A stretch of 47,579 nt of DNA from Pseudomonadota bacterium (GTDB lineage: Bacteria > Pseudomonadota > Gammaproteobacteria > Xanthomonadales > Rhodanobacteraceae): contig JAFEFS010000076.1 in assembly GCA_018240465.1 (NCBI GenBank), positions 1-47,579 on the forward strand, in the 5' to 3' direction. The notes below the pieces were generated by a model, which had not been told where the DNA came from, made no database searches, and saw nothing but the letters and a program-made list of their open reading frames with translations. Positions 1 through 8,848 of this stretch are shown here, piece after piece. Position 1 is the first letter of the stretch. Each line of letters opens with the position of its first letter. A program made the position numbers and the translations under genes.

Positions 1-171
1 CCGGCATGGCCGAACATGCGCGGGCAGCGTGATGGTGCGCGGTTTCCGGGCGCGGGCGGAACGAATCCGCACGACATGCCGGCCAGTTCAGGCCCAATTC
101 AATCGAAATTCCCATAGTGGCTGTCCCGGACCACGAATCGCCCACCCCTGCCGTATCCATCGCTGCTACCC

Positions 172-405
172 GTGATGAAGTTACGTTTCGCCATGACCGT
201 CCTGCTTGCCGCCCTTGCGCTCTCGTCGCATGATGCCTTTGCCGCGCCTCTGACCATGCAGGAGGCGATCGCCAAGGTGCAGCACGAAACGGGCGGCAAG
301 GTGCTGTCCGCCGAAACGAAGACCCAGGGCACGAAGACGATCTACCGGATCAAGCTGCTCACGCGCGGCGGCCAGGTGAAGATCGTGGAAGTGCCCGCGA
401 ACTAA
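172..405 (+). CDS. Small exported PepSY-like protein
   Basis: A 77-residue protein whose first 24 or so residues form a signal peptide: basic start, hydrophobic core LRFAMTVLLAALALS, and an AFA-A cleavage site. The mature part (TMQEAIAKVQHETGGKVLSA, then a YRIKLLTRGGQVKIVEV strand pair) has the helix-strand-strand pattern of a single PepSY domain, so a small periplasmic inhibitory or binding protein is likely. It starts at GTG 172 or ATG 175. It lies 27 bp upstream of the response regulator in the same direction, so it is probably co-transcribed with the two-component system; PepSY genes next to PhoP/PhoQ-type systems are common. The domain call is by pattern only. Confidence 0.7.
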   Translation: MMKLRFAMTVLLAALALSSHDAFAAPLTMQEAIAKVQHETGGKVLSAETKTQGTKTIYRIKLLTRGGQVKIVEVPAN

Positions 406-432
406 CCGACCAGGATCAAAGGACAAAACGCC

Positions 433-1149
433 ATGCGTGTATTGTTGGTCGAAGACGAAGCCCCGCTGCGCGAAACCCTCGCCGCACGCCTCAAGCGCGA
501 CGGCTTCGCCGTCGACACCGCCGCCGACGGCGAGGAAGGCACCTTCCTCGGCCGCGAGGTGCCGTTCGATGTCGCCATCATCGACCTCGGCCTGCCGAAG
601 AAATCGGGCATGGATCTGGTCAAGGACCTGCGCGACGCCGGGCAGAAATATCCGATCCTGATCCTGACCGCGCGTTCGAGCTGGCAGGACAAGGTGCAAG
701 GCCTCAAGCACGGTGCCGACGATTATCTCGTCAAACCCTTCCATGTCGAGGAGCTGCTCGCGCGCATCAACGCGCTCGTGCGCCGCGCCTCGGGCTGGAC
801 CAAGCCGACGCTGGAGTGCGGCCCGATCGTGCTCGACACCACCGCGCAAACCGTCCACGTCGGCGGCAGCCCCGCCGACCTGACCAGCTATGAGTACAAG
901 GTCCTCGAATACCTGATGCTGCACGCGGGCGAGCTCGTCTCCAAGGCCGACCTGACCGAGCACATCTACCAGCAGGATTTCGATCGCGACTCGAACGTAC
1001 TCGAGGTGTTCATCGGCCGCCTGCGCCGCAAGCTCGACCCGGACAATGCGCTCAAGCCGATCGAAACCGTGCGCGGACGGGGCTACCGCTTCGCGATCCC
1101 GCGCAGCGAAGGTGGCCACGAGCCAGCGGACGAAGCCGCGGCGAAGTAA
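433..1149 (+). CDS. phoP: PhoP-like response regulator (OmpR family)
   Basis: A 238-residue DNA-binding response regulator. The receiver domain (residues 1-118) has the acidic pair E7/D8, phosphoacceptor D51 in IIDLGLP, and the late lysine in DDYLVKPF. The stretch SSWQDKVQGLKHGADDYLVK is close to the corresponding PhoP segment, which is why PhoP is preferred over other OmpR members. The C-terminal winged helix (about 130-225) ends in the usual RGRGYRF wing. It sits 18 bp upstream of its sensor kinase and downstream of a PepSY protein. In enterobacteria PhoP responds to low magnesium and antimicrobial peptides and controls envelope genes; the signal here is unknown. A short acidic tail (HEPADEAAAK) follows the wing. 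Confidence 0.85.
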   Translation: MRVLLVEDEAPLRETLAARLKRDGFAVDTAADGEEGTFLGREVPFDVAIIDLGLPKKSGMDLVKDLRDAGQKYPILILTARSSWQDKVQGLKHGADDYLVKPFHVEELLARINALVRRASGWTKPTLECGPIVLDTTAQTVHVGGSPADLTSYEYKVLEYLMLHAGELVSKADLTEHIYQQDFDRDSNVLEVFIGRLRRKLDPDNALKPIETVRGRGYRFAIPRSEGGHEPADEAAAK

Positions 1150-1167
1150 CCGAACATCACATATCGC

Positions 1168-2568
1168 ATGGCGCGCCGACCGCTCTCCCTGCAAGCGCGC
1201 TCGCTGCTCGCGGCCAGCGCGGTGCTGGTGGCGTTCCTCGGCCTGACCGGCATAGCGCTCGACCAGGCGATCCATCAGGCCCTGCTCAAGTCGCTGCACG
1301 ATCGTCTGCAGAGCTACGCCTACGGCTATCTGGCCACCTCCGAAGTGGGCCGTTCCGGGCGCTGGACGCCGCCGGAAGTGCCGCCGGATACGCGCCTGGA
1401 CAGTCCCGGAAGCGGCCTCTACGCGAGCATCGTCGGTCCGGTCGAGGTCGACGGCGCGCGTTTTTCCAGCTGGCGCTCACAGTCGGCCTACGCCATCACC
1501 GACATCCCGCAGTTCGACCAGTCGCTGAAACCGGGTGCGGAACAGTTCACCGCGGCACCGGTCGCCGGCGGCGGTGGAAAAGTATACGTTTACAGCTACG
1601 GCTTCTCGTGGGAGAAGGAACGCGGGCCGGTGCTGCTGACGATCCACATCGCCGAGGATGCGGTCAATCTGGACGCGCAGCGCAACGTGTTCCGGCGCAG
1701 CCTCGTGTTCACCTTCGGCGGCCTCGTCGTCGGCCTGCTCCTGCTCCTGCTCGGCCTCGTGCGCTGGATCCTGCAGCCGACGCGGCGCGTCGCCCTCGAA
1801 CTCGGTCGCGTCGAGCGCGGCGAGCAGGAGCAGTTGTCGACCGACTATCCGCTCGAGCTCAAGCGTCTGGCGCGCAGCATCAACGACTTCATCGACAGCG
1901 AGCGCAACAGCCTCAAACGCTACCGCAACACGCTGTCCGATCTCGCCCACAGCCTGAAGACGCCGCTCGCGGTCGTGCGCAGCCAGCTCGAGTCGGGTGC
2001 CGACGGCAAGGAATTCCGCTGGACCGTGCTCGAGCAGGTCGGGCGCATGGACCAGATCGTCGCCTATCAGCTGTCGCGCGCAGCGACGAGCGGGCATTCG
2101 ACCTTCGCCGCGCCGATCCTGATCGAGCCGCATGCCGAGGAGATCGTCGGCGGTCTGGAAAAAGTATATTCCGAAAAAAATATACTCTGCGAATTCGACA
2201 TCGACCCGCGCGCGCAGTTCTACGGCGAGGAAGGCGACCTGCTCGAGTTGCTCGGCAACCTGCTCGAAAACGCGTTCAAGTGGGCCAGGCATCGCGTGCT
2301 GCTGACCGCGCGCGTCGTCCCGGGTGCGCCGGGCGCGCGCCGCAACGGCCTGATCTGCATGGTCGAGGACGACGGTCCGGGCGTCCCCGAGGACAAGGTC
2401 GAGCACCTGCTCCAGCGCGGCGTGCGCGGCGACGAGCGCGTGCAGGGCCACGGCATCGGCCTCGCCATCGTGCAGGACCTGCTCAAGGCCTATCGCGGCA
2501 GTCTCACCGTGTCGAAGTCGGAAAACCTCGGCGGCGCCGCATTCACCGTGCGCTTCGCGCCGGGCTGA
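1168..2568 (+). CDS. phoQ: PhoQ-like sensor histidine kinase
   Basis: A 466-residue inner-membrane kinase partnered with the upstream regulator. It has a membrane segment at about 13-34, a periplasmic sensor of about 140 residues, a second membrane segment at about 179-202, then a HAMP-like linker. The phosphorylated histidine is H261 in SDLAHSLKTPLAVV, a spacing and context very like PhoQ. The ATPase domain shows an N box (LLGNLLENAFKWA), a G1 box (EDDGPGVPE) and a G2 box (GHGIGLAIV). The sensor is not visibly as acidic as enterobacterial PhoQ, so magnesium sensing is not assured. An AT-rich patch with an 8-bp inverted repeat lies in the gene at 2163-2186. Confidence 0.8.
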   Translation: MARRPLSLQARSLLAASAVLVAFLGLTGIALDQAIHQALLKSLHDRLQSYAYGYLATSEVGRSGRWTPPEVPPDTRLDSPGSGLYASIVGPVEVDGARFSSWRSQSAYAITDIPQFDQSLKPGAEQFTAAPVAGGGGKVYVYSYGFSWEKERGPVLLTIHIAEDAVNLDAQRNVFRRSLVFTFGGLVVGLLLLLLGLVRWILQPTRRVALELGRVERGEQEQLSTDYPLELKRLARSINDFIDSERNSLKRYRNTLSDLAHSLKTPLAVVRSQLESGADGKEFRWTVLEQVGRMDQIVAYQLSRAATSGHSTFAAPILIEPHAEEIVGGLEKVYSEKNILCEFDIDPRAQFYGEEGDLLELLGNLLENAFKWARHRVLLTARVVPGAPGARRNGLICMVEDDGPGVPEDKVEHLLQRGVRGDERVQGHGIGLAIVQDLLKAYRGSLTVSKSENLGGAAFTVRFAPG

Positions 2569-2683
2569 AACTGCCGCGCCGCCGATCCGCGCCCGGGCGG
2601 TGGCGCCCGCGACGTTGCGCGGATTGGCCCTGATCGCAGGCGCAGGCAGCGCGCATACTCCACGACGACATCCGGAGTATTCC

Positions 2684-3451
2684 ATGCCGCTCACCGTCGC
2701 CGAAAAACGCGCCGCCTTCCGCGCACTGCACGCGTCGGGCTGCTTCGTACTGCCCAATCCGTGGGACATCGGCGGTGTGCGCCGCCTGGAAAAACTCGGC
2801 TTCCAGGCGCTCGCCTCGACCAGCGCCGGCATCGCCTGGTCGCTCGGCCGCGCCGACAACGAGCTGCCGCGCGATGTCGTGCTCGATCATTTGCGCATGC
2901 TGTGCGCGGCGACCGACCTGCCGGTCAACGCCGATTTCGAGGACGGTTTCGCCGTCGCGCCCGACGAAGTCGCGGCCAACGTCAAGCTCGCGATCGACGC
3001 CGGTGTCGCCGGCCTGTCGATCGAGGATCGCGACGGCAACGGCCTGCACTCGCTGTCGCTCGCCGCCGCGCGCATCCGCAGCTCGCGCGCGGCGATCGAT
3101 GCGGCCGGCCCGGAGGCGATGCTCGTCGCACGCTGCGAGGGTTTCCTGCTCGGCCAACCCGATCTCGACGCCACGATCGCGCGCTTGGTCGCGTATGCCG
3201 ACGCCGGTGCCGACGTGCTCTACGCGCCCGGCGTGACCGATCCCGCCGCGATCGCCCGTATCGTGCGCGCGGTCGCGCCGAACCCGGTCAACGTGCTGCT
3301 GATGAATCCGCGGATGCGCGTCGCCGATCTTGCCGCGATCGGCGTGCGCCGCGTCAGCACGGGCGGCGCGTTGGCCGCCGCAGCGTGGCGCGGCTTCGAC
3401 GCCGCCGCGCGCCAGCTGCTCGACGATGGAACACTGCCGCCGCGCGGCTGA
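2684..3451 (+). CDS. Isocitrate lyase/PEP mutase superfamily protein
   Basis: A 255-residue TIM-barrel enzyme of the PEP mutase/isocitrate lyase superfamily. Seen: opening KRAAFRALHASGCFVLPNPW, the acidic metal-binding run NADFEDGF (D84, E86, D87), GLSIEDRDG, LVARCEGF and VNVLLMNP. The lyase loop with the catalytic cysteine of true isocitrate or methylisocitrate lyases (KKCGH) is absent, so the product is probably a carboxyphosphonoenolpyruvate mutase-like or oxaloacetate/oxaloacid-processing enzyme of unknown substrate. ATG 2684 is preferred over upstream ATG 2600 because homology begins there. It ends 6 bp from the convergent M20 hydrolase gene and follows phoQ by 115 bp, so it probably has its own promoter. 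Confidence 0.8.
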   Translation: MPLTVAEKRAAFRALHASGCFVLPNPWDIGGVRRLEKLGFQALASTSAGIAWSLGRADNELPRDVVLDHLRMLCAATDLPVNADFEDGFAVAPDEVAANVKLAIDAGVAGLSIEDRDGNGLHSLSLAAARIRSSRAAIDAAGPEAMLVARCEGFLLGQPDLDATIARLVAYADAGADVLYAPGVTDPAAIARIVRAVAPNPVNVLLMNPRMRVADLAAIGVRRVSTGGALAAAAWRGFDAAARQLLDDGTLPPRG

Positions 3452-3457
3452 TCGCGC

Positions 3458-4762
3458 TCAGGTGCCCGCGAGGAAGTCGAGGCTGGCCTGCAGCATCGCT
3501 GCCATGCCCACCGGCAGCGCGCCCTCGTCGAGGAAGAATTTCGGCGAGTGGTTCATCGGTGCCGTCGCTGTGTCCTGTCCGGCCGGGGTCGCGCCAACAA
3601 AAAAGTAGACAGACGGCGCTTTGGCGCCGAGCGCGAAATAGGGGAAGTCCTCCGACGCGGTCCAGCGCGGCGATTCGATCACCTGGTCCTTGCCGACGGC
3701 TTTCTGCAGGCTTTCGCGCACGCGCGCGGTCAGTGCCGGATCGTTGTAGTTGACCGGATTGGTGCTCTCGCTCGACGGGATCTGCGCGTCGATCGTCGCG
3801 CCGTTCGCCGCGGCGACGTGCTCGGCGGTGCGCCGCAGGCTGGCGATGATCTGCTTGCGCATGCCTTCGTCGAAGGTGCGGATCGTGCCGGTCAACTCCA
3901 CGCTGTCGGGCACGATGTTGAAACGCATGCCGCCGTGGAACGTGCCGAAGGTCAGTACTGCCGGATCCTTGCTGATGTCGAGCTGGCGGCTGACGATGGT
4001 CTGCGCGGTGGTGACGATTTCAGCGGCGGTGACGATGGGATCGATGCCCGCCCACGGCACGGCGCCGTGCGTCTGCTTGCCGTGCACGGTGATGTGGAAC
4101 GCGTCCGAGCTGGCCATCGCGCCGCCCGCACGCACGCCGACGACGCCGACGTTGAGCGAGCTGACGACATGCATGCCGAACACCGCGTCGGGCTTGAAGT
4201 CATTGAACACGCCGTCCTTGACCATCAGCGAGGCGCCGCCTTCCTCGCCCGCAGGCGCGCCTTCCTCGGCCGGCTGGAACACGAGCATGATTTCGCCGGG
4301 CAGGTCCGCTTTCATCTTCGCGAAGATTTCGGCGAGGCCGAGCAGCATCGCCGTGTGCGCATCGTGGCCGCAGGCCTGCATGACGCCGACTTCGCGGCCG
4401 GCATACTGCGCCTTCACCTTCGAGGCAAACGGCAGGTCGACCTGTTCGGTCACCGGCAGCGCGTCCATGTCCGCGCGGATCGCGAGCTTGCGCCCCGGCT
4501 TGCCGCCTTTGAGCACGCCGGTGACGCCGGTGTGGGCGATGCCGGTGCGCACGCTATAGCCGAGCTTTCTCAGCTCGTCGGCGACGATCTTGGCCGTGCG
4601 CGTTTCGCGGTTCGACAACTCGGGGTGTTGGTGGAAGTCGCGCCGCCAGCGGGTCACCTCGGGCAGCACGCCCTGCGCGAGGCGGGAACTGGATTCGGAT
4701 TCGGCGGCAGCCACGCCGGCACACAGGCTCGACAAGGTCAACGCAAGTACGAGACGACGCAT
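3458..4762 (-). CDS. Secreted M20 family amidohydrolase
   Basis: A 434-residue metal-dependent amidohydrolase of the M20D type (hippurate or IAA-amino-acid hydrolase, N-acyl amino acid deacylase). A signal peptide (MRRLVLALTLSSLCAGVAAA) directs it to the periplasm or outside. Metal-site motifs are present in order: FHQHPELS (42-50), RADMDALPV (96-104), MQACGHDAHT (128-137, with C131, H133 and H136) and FQPAEEG (162-168). The dimerisation domain lies between. A strong ribosome site (GGAGGGAAG) precedes ATG 4762. It is last in a same-strand run with rsgA, the sulfotransferase and the QEGLA protein, 66 bp after the latter. The exact substrate cannot be read; peptide or N-acyl amino acid scavenging is the usual role. 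Confidence 0.88.
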   Translation of the reverse strand: MRRLVLALTLSSLCAGVAAAESESSSRLAQGVLPEVTRWRRDFHQHPELSNRETRTAKIVADELRKLGYSVRTGIAHTGVTGVLKGGKPGRKLAIRADMDALPVTEQVDLPFASKVKAQYAGREVGVMQACGHDAHTAMLLGLAEIFAKMKADLPGEIMLVFQPAEEGAPAGEEGGASLMVKDGVFNDFKPDAVFGMHVVSSLNVGVVGVRAGGAMASSDAFHITVHGKQTHGAVPWAGIDPIVTAAEIVTTAQTIVSRQLDISKDPAVLTFGTFHGGMRFNIVPDSVELTGTIRTFDEGMRKQIIASLRRTAEHVAAANGATIDAQIPSSESTNPVNYNDPALTARVRESLQKAVGKDQVIESPRWTASEDFPYFALGAKAPSVYFFVGATPAGQDTATAPMNHSPKFFLDEGALPVGMAAMLQASLDFLAGT

Positions 4763-4828
4763 GATTCTTCCCTCCCGAACGACGATGATATTTTCCGGCC
4801 CGTCCCTGCGGCAACAAACCCAACGACC

Positions 4829-6088
4829 TCACACGCCGAGCACCAGATCCTCCGCTTCGACCCGGTCGAGGCGGATGCGGTTGGCGAACAGCGAGAACGC
4901 GAGCGTACCGGCGAGGCCATGCGCGTTCCGCACCCACGGCGGAATATACACGGGTGCGGCGAGGAAACCCGAATCGAAATACGGCTCCAGCGCGAGCACG
5001 TCGTGCAAGGTCATCTTGCCGGCGAACAGGTTGCGGCAGAGCTTGAGCTTGCCGTGCCGGAACGCCCAGCGGAAGAACGTGTGTACGGACAGCAGGCCAT
5101 GCAGATAGACCGTGTCCTTGGTGAACGCCGCGCCGCCGCCCAGTGGCGCGCCGCGGAACACGCGCATCGCCGAAGTGAAGCTGTCGGCTTCGTTCTGGCC
5201 CGCGCCGAGAAAAAACCGGAACACCTCGATGAAGTCGGCGCCGGCCAGCGCCTTGTCGATCGCGACGATGCGCAGCGAGATGCGTTTCATCCGGCCGATG
5301 TCGATCGCGCCCGACATCAATTCGGCGAACGTGGCCAGGCCCTCTTGGGTCGCGGTGATACGCGGCGAATTGAGCGCGAGCGATTTCAAGTTCGGTTGTC
5401 GGCGTCCATTCAATGCCGTCAGCGAATGCACGAACGCTTCGTGCTGCAGCAATTGATGATGATCGTATTCGGTGAAGCTCGCGCCAGCGCGTACACGGAT
5501 GCGCGCGGGACCCGCGGCGGCTTTGGCGATCAGATCCGGATCGAGTTCTACCGTTACCTGGTCATGGCTGAAGAACGCAGCGATCTCTTGCTGAAGTTCG
5601 GCGCAGAGCTGCTCGGCCGGCACGCGCACCGCATCGTCCGCGCCGAGCTCGCCGCCGATCTCGTCGGCCAGTTCGACGAAATGCCGCGCCGCATCGAGAT
5701 TGCTGAGCGCGCCGCCGGGCAGGCGATCGCCCGGCCGGCCGTACAGACGCACCGAATGTTCGGTGATCGCCGCCGTTCCCGCCGCATCGAGCAGCTCGGT
5801 AGCGTAGATCCACGATTGCGCCGCCCGCCGCAGGTAGTCGCCGACCGGATGCTGCGCGTCGGCGGCGAGGAAGATGTCCTCGAGTTCCTCGCGCGCTGCC
5901 GAGTGGTCGTTTTTCGCATAGTCCACGGTCGGCAGCAGCGGATTGCCGCGCCGCCAGCCATCGAGAAACCGCGCCTGCACCAACGCGGGCCAGCTCACCG
6001 CGCCGAGCAGCTTGATGCCCTTGACCGCCGCAACGAGGCGACGGTCGAGTTCGGCCAACCGATCCAGCAATTCGCCCTCGTCGCCCAT
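4829..6088 (-). CDS. QEGLA-motif DUF1704 metallopeptidase-like protein
   Basis: A 419-residue protein matching the family annotated as flavohemoglobin expression-modulating QEGLA motif protein (DUF1704). The two signature blocks are present: HHQLLQHEAFVHSLTALNG, with H216, E217 and H221, and TQEGLATFAELMSG, with Q248-A252. Eukaryotic relatives (MATCAP, tubulin tyrosine carboxypeptidases) use the HE-xxx-H plus QEGLA glutamate as a zinc site, so a carboxypeptidase-like activity is plausible. No signal peptide or membrane segment is evident, so it should be cytoplasmic. It lies 33 bp downstream of the TPR-sulfotransferase on the same strand. The bacterial function and substrate are not established. 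Confidence 0.85.
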   Translation of the reverse strand: MGDEGELLDRLAELDRRLVAAVKGIKLLGAVSWPALVQARFLDGWRRGNPLLPTVDYAKNDHSAAREELEDIFLAADAQHPVGDYLRRAAQSWIYATELLDAAGTAAITEHSVRLYGRPGDRLPGGALSNLDAARHFVELADEIGGELGADDAVRVPAEQLCAELQQEIAAFFSHDQVTVELDPDLIAKAAAGPARIRVRAGASFTEYDHHQLLQHEAFVHSLTALNGRRQPNLKSLALNSPRITATQEGLATFAELMSGAIDIGRMKRISLRIVAIDKALAGADFIEVFRFFLGAGQNEADSFTSAMRVFRGAPLGGGAAFTKDTVYLHGLLSVHTFFRWAFRHGKLKLCRNLFAGKMTLHDVLALEPYFDSGFLAAPVYIPPWVRNAHGLAGTLAFSLFANRIRLDRVEAEDLVLGV

Positions 6089-6121
6089 GCCGGCGACGTT
6101 AGCGCATCGCCGCGGCGTTGC

Positions 6122-7711
6122 CTACTTCGGCGCCGCGGCAAATGGCGCAAGACCCAGGGCCGCGCGCAACGGGTCGAGCAGGCTGGCGTAGTTCGCCGCA
6201 CGCGCGGTATCGCGACGCAAGGGTTCGCGCACCTGTCCGGCACTGGCCGTGCGCACGACGCGCTCGGTCTCGTGGAAACGCAGGCAGCGCCCGTCGAACG
6301 GCAGTTCGCAGAAAGCCAGAAGCGCGCGGATCTGCGCCTCGCTGTCGGCGACCAGCGCTTCGTAGTCCTGCACGCGCAGGCGCGTGGGATACAGCTCGCG
6401 CCAGCGTTGCACGGCGCGATCGAAATCACGGGAATGGCGCGCAATGTCGTCGAGGTCGTAGCTGAAGGGCTGGCCGCCTCCGGCGAACAACTGACGAAAA
6501 CAGGCCAGCGCGGTTTCCACCGGGTCGCGCCGGCAAACCACGATGCGCGCCTCCGGCAGCATCGCCAGCGCCGCGCCGACGTAGCGCCAGTTGTCCGGCA
6601 ACTTGTCGGTGAAACGCGGACGTTCGTCGCGCCAGCGTGCGGTGCGTTGCAGATAGTCCGCGCCCAGACGTTGCCAATCGTCCGCGCTCGCCTGCGCCAC
6701 CCACGCCGGAAACGGTTCGCCACGACGTCGCGACTCTTCCTGCAGTACCGCGTGCAGGTCCGACAACTCGCCCGCACCGTCGATCTGCGGATGCGAGGCG
6801 AGGATCTGCTCGGTCAGGCTCGATCCCGCACGCGGCAGGCTGACGATGAAAACCACTTCGCCGCCCTGACGCCGCGACGCGCCACGCGGCGGCGGCGTGA
6901 ACGCGGCCAGGGTCGCATCGACCTGCGCGCTGAACCGGGCGGCGTCCCAGTGCACATGCCGGCGCACGCTGGCGTTGCCTTCGCGATAGGCGCGGAAGGC
7001 GTCGGCATGGCGACCGAGATCCTCATAGCCGCGCGCGAGTGCGAACAGGATGGAGTTGCGGTCGTCGATGTCGAGCGGCCCGCGCGCGAGACGTTCCATC
7101 GCGGCCACGTCGTCGGCATCGAAACGTTGATTCTTGAGGTTGGCCAGACCAAGCCAGGCTTCGGCAGCGGAATGCCGCGCGACGAGTTGCCGGTACAACT
7201 GCGCCGCCTGCGCGAAACGACCGCTCACACGCAACGCATGGGCGTGCAGGAATTGCGCGCGCAGGTTGTCCGGGGCCAGGCGCGTCGCTTGTTCGAGCAC
7301 GGGCAATGCTTCTTCGTTGCGCCGGTCCTCGCACAAGGCCTTGGCGTGGTTGTACCAAAGGGGTGCAAGGTCCGCTGCGAGCGCACAGGCACGAGCGAAC
7401 GCCGCCACCGCACCGGCCGTATCGCCAAGGCGGCCGAGCGCATTGCCGAGGCTGTTGTGGGCCAGCGCGTCGTCAGGCTGCAGGGCAATCGCCTCGCGCA
7501 GGCTCGCCACCGCTTCGGCGTGGCGGCCTTGCATCACCAGCGCGCTGCCGAGCAGACGCCGCGCCTGCGCATGCCGTGGTGCGAGTGCCAGGGCGCGAAG
7601 CAGGCAGCGCTCGGCTGCGGCGGCGTCGTTGCGGCGCAGGGCATCTGCGGCCTCGGCCAGCGCCTTGGTCACGACGGCGGGCAACGTCGCGGGCGCGGCA
7701 CCCGTGGTCAT
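6122..7711 (-). CDS. TPR-sulfotransferase fusion protein
   Basis: A 529-residue protein: about 250 residues of tetratricopeptide repeats (AAERCLLRALALAPRHAQAR and following units), then a sulfotransferase domain. The PAPS 5-prime phosphosulfate loop is VVFIVSLPRAGSSLTEQIL (P293-S298) and the 3-prime phosphate site is the CRRDPVETALACF block. The substrate is unknown; such fusions may sulfate or otherwise bind polysaccharides or proteins. ATG 7711 overlaps the rsgA stop codon as TGATG, so translation is probably coupled to rsgA. An open frame continues upstream to 7900, but that stretch is antisense-like rsgA sequence and is not part of the protein. Confidence 0.88.
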   Translation of the reverse strand: MTTGAAPATLPAVVTKALAEAADALRRNDAAAAERCLLRALALAPRHAQARRLLGSALVMQGRHAEAVASLREAIALQPDDALAHNSLGNALGRLGDTAGAVAAFARACALAADLAPLWYNHAKALCEDRRNEEALPVLEQATRLAPDNLRAQFLHAHALRVSGRFAQAAQLYRQLVARHSAAEAWLGLANLKNQRFDADDVAAMERLARGPLDIDDRNSILFALARGYEDLGRHADAFRAYREGNASVRRHVHWDAARFSAQVDATLAAFTPPPRGASRRQGGEVVFIVSLPRAGSSLTEQILASHPQIDGAGELSDLHAVLQEESRRRGEPFPAWVAQASADDWQRLGADYLQRTARWRDERPRFTDKLPDNWRYVGAALAMLPEARIVVCRRDPVETALACFRQLFAGGGQPFSYDLDDIARHSRDFDRAVQRWRELYPTRLRVQDYEALVADSEAQIRALLAFCELPFDGRCLRFHETERVVRTASAGQVREPLRRDTARAANYASLLDPLRAALGLAPFAAAPK

Positions 7712-8808
7712 CAGCGCCGGCCGTATTTGTCGACCAGACGCTTGCCCAGCGCACGCGTCTGCACCTTGGCCCCGGCCTTGCGTTCGAGTTGCGCGGCGAA
7801 CGACTCGTTGGCCGCGCCGAGTTCCTCGCGCAGTTTGCGATAGTTCTCCCAGCGCGCCGGATCGAGCGCACCGGATTCCAGCGCCGCACGTACCGCGCAA
7901 CCGGGTTCGGCGGCATGGGCGCAGTCGCCGAAACGGCAGGTCAGGGCGAGCGCTTCGATATCGTCGAAGCTGGATTCGGCGAGATCTTCCTCGCCGGTGA
8001 GCTTGAGCTCACGCATGCCGGGCGTGTCGATCAGGCAACCGCCGCTGGGCAAGGCGATCAGCGCGCGGTGCGTGGTCGTATGCCGGCCGCGGCTGTCGTG
8101 CTCGCGCACCGCGCCGGTCGCCTGGCGTTCGCGTCCGAGCAAGGTGTTGGTCAGGGTCGACTTGCCGGCGCCGCTGGAACCGAGCAGCACGGCACTGTCG
8201 CCGCGCTGCAGATGGCGCAGCAGCGGCGCGACCGCCGCCGCGTCCCTGGCATTGAGTGCGTGCAGTTCGATGTCCGCCGGCAGCTGCGCGCGCAGCGCGG
8301 CGATCTCGGTGTGCCGGGCCGCGTCCTTGACCAGATCGGCCTTGGTCAGCACGACCACCGGCCGGACACCGCTGCCTGCGATCAGCAGCAGGTAGCGTTC
8401 GATGCGGCGCGGATTGAAGTCGCCGTCGATGCCCATGAGCACGAAGGCGGTGTCGATGTTCGTGGCGATGATCTGGCGCGCGTAGCGCTCGCCCGCGGCG
8501 GCGCGCGCGAGCACCGTGCGCCGCGGCAGCACCTGCTGGATGACCGCCGGCGTCGCCGCGTCGATCAGGACGAAATCACCGACCGCCGGGCGCTCGTCGG
8601 CTGCCGCGCGACGGCGCAGGAAACGCGGTGCGGGCTGCGCGGCGAGCTCGTCTTCGCCGTCGCTGAGGATGTAGCCGTTGCGATGCTGCACGATCACGCG
8701 GGCGATGCGCCATGGTTGCGGCGCGCCCTCCGGCACCGATGTGCCGACACGCCAGCCGATGGCCTGCAAAGCTTGAGCGGGTTCGCGTGGCGATGGCATG
8801 CTGGCCAT
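7711..8808 (-). CDS. rsgA: Ribosome small-subunit-dependent GTPase A
   Basis: RsgA (YjeQ) is a circularly permuted GTPase that checks late maturation of the 30S subunit. Order seen: an OB-fold N-terminus, then G4 (VVLTKADL) before G1 (LLGSSGAGKSTLTNTLLG), the switch region GRHTTTHRAL, G3 (LIDTPGMREL), and the C-terminal zinc finger with C, C, H and C in CRFGDCAHAAEPGC. The length of 365 residues fits the family. ATG 8808 and ATG 8799 are both possible starts; neither has a clear ribosome site. It is transcribed divergently from the family 2 glycosyltransferase gene 40 bp away and heads the run ending with the M20 hydrolase. Confidence 0.93.
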   Translation of the reverse strand: MASMPSPREPAQALQAIGWRVGTSVPEGAPQPWRIARVIVQHRNGYILSDGEDELAAQPAPRFLRRRAAADERPAVGDFVLIDAATPAVIQQVLPRRTVLARAAAGERYARQIIATNIDTAFVLMGIDGDFNPRRIERYLLLIAGSGVRPVVVLTKADLVKDAARHTEIAALRAQLPADIELHALNARDAAAVAPLLRHLQRGDSAVLLGSSGAGKSTLTNTLLGRERQATGAVREHDSRGRHTTTHRALIALPSGGCLIDTPGMRELKLTGEEDLAESSFDDIEALALTCRFGDCAHAAEPGCAVRAALESGALDPARWENYRKLREELGAANESFAAQLERKAGAKVQTRALGKRLVDKYGRR

Positions 8809-8848
8809 TCTACGGTGCCGCCGGAAAACTGACGAGAACGAGTCGCGC

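Noticed and set aside
1..171. A possible C-terminal gene fragment ending at TAG 115-117 on the plus strand
   Set aside because: The 38 codons are Gly/Pro-rich with no recognisable family, and another frame is equally open; too short to support.
2684..3451. Calling this gene isocitrate lyase (glyoxylate shunt)
   Set aside because: The KKCGH catalytic loop is absent and the protein is only 255 residues, so only the superfamily can be stated.
3548..7843. A 1,431-codon open frame on the plus strand, antisense to the M20, QEGLA and sulfotransferase genes
   Set aside because: It is a by-product of high G+C third-position bias. The translation is rich in Arg/His/Ala low-complexity, has no domain, and the minus-strand genes beneath it carry clear catalytic motifs.
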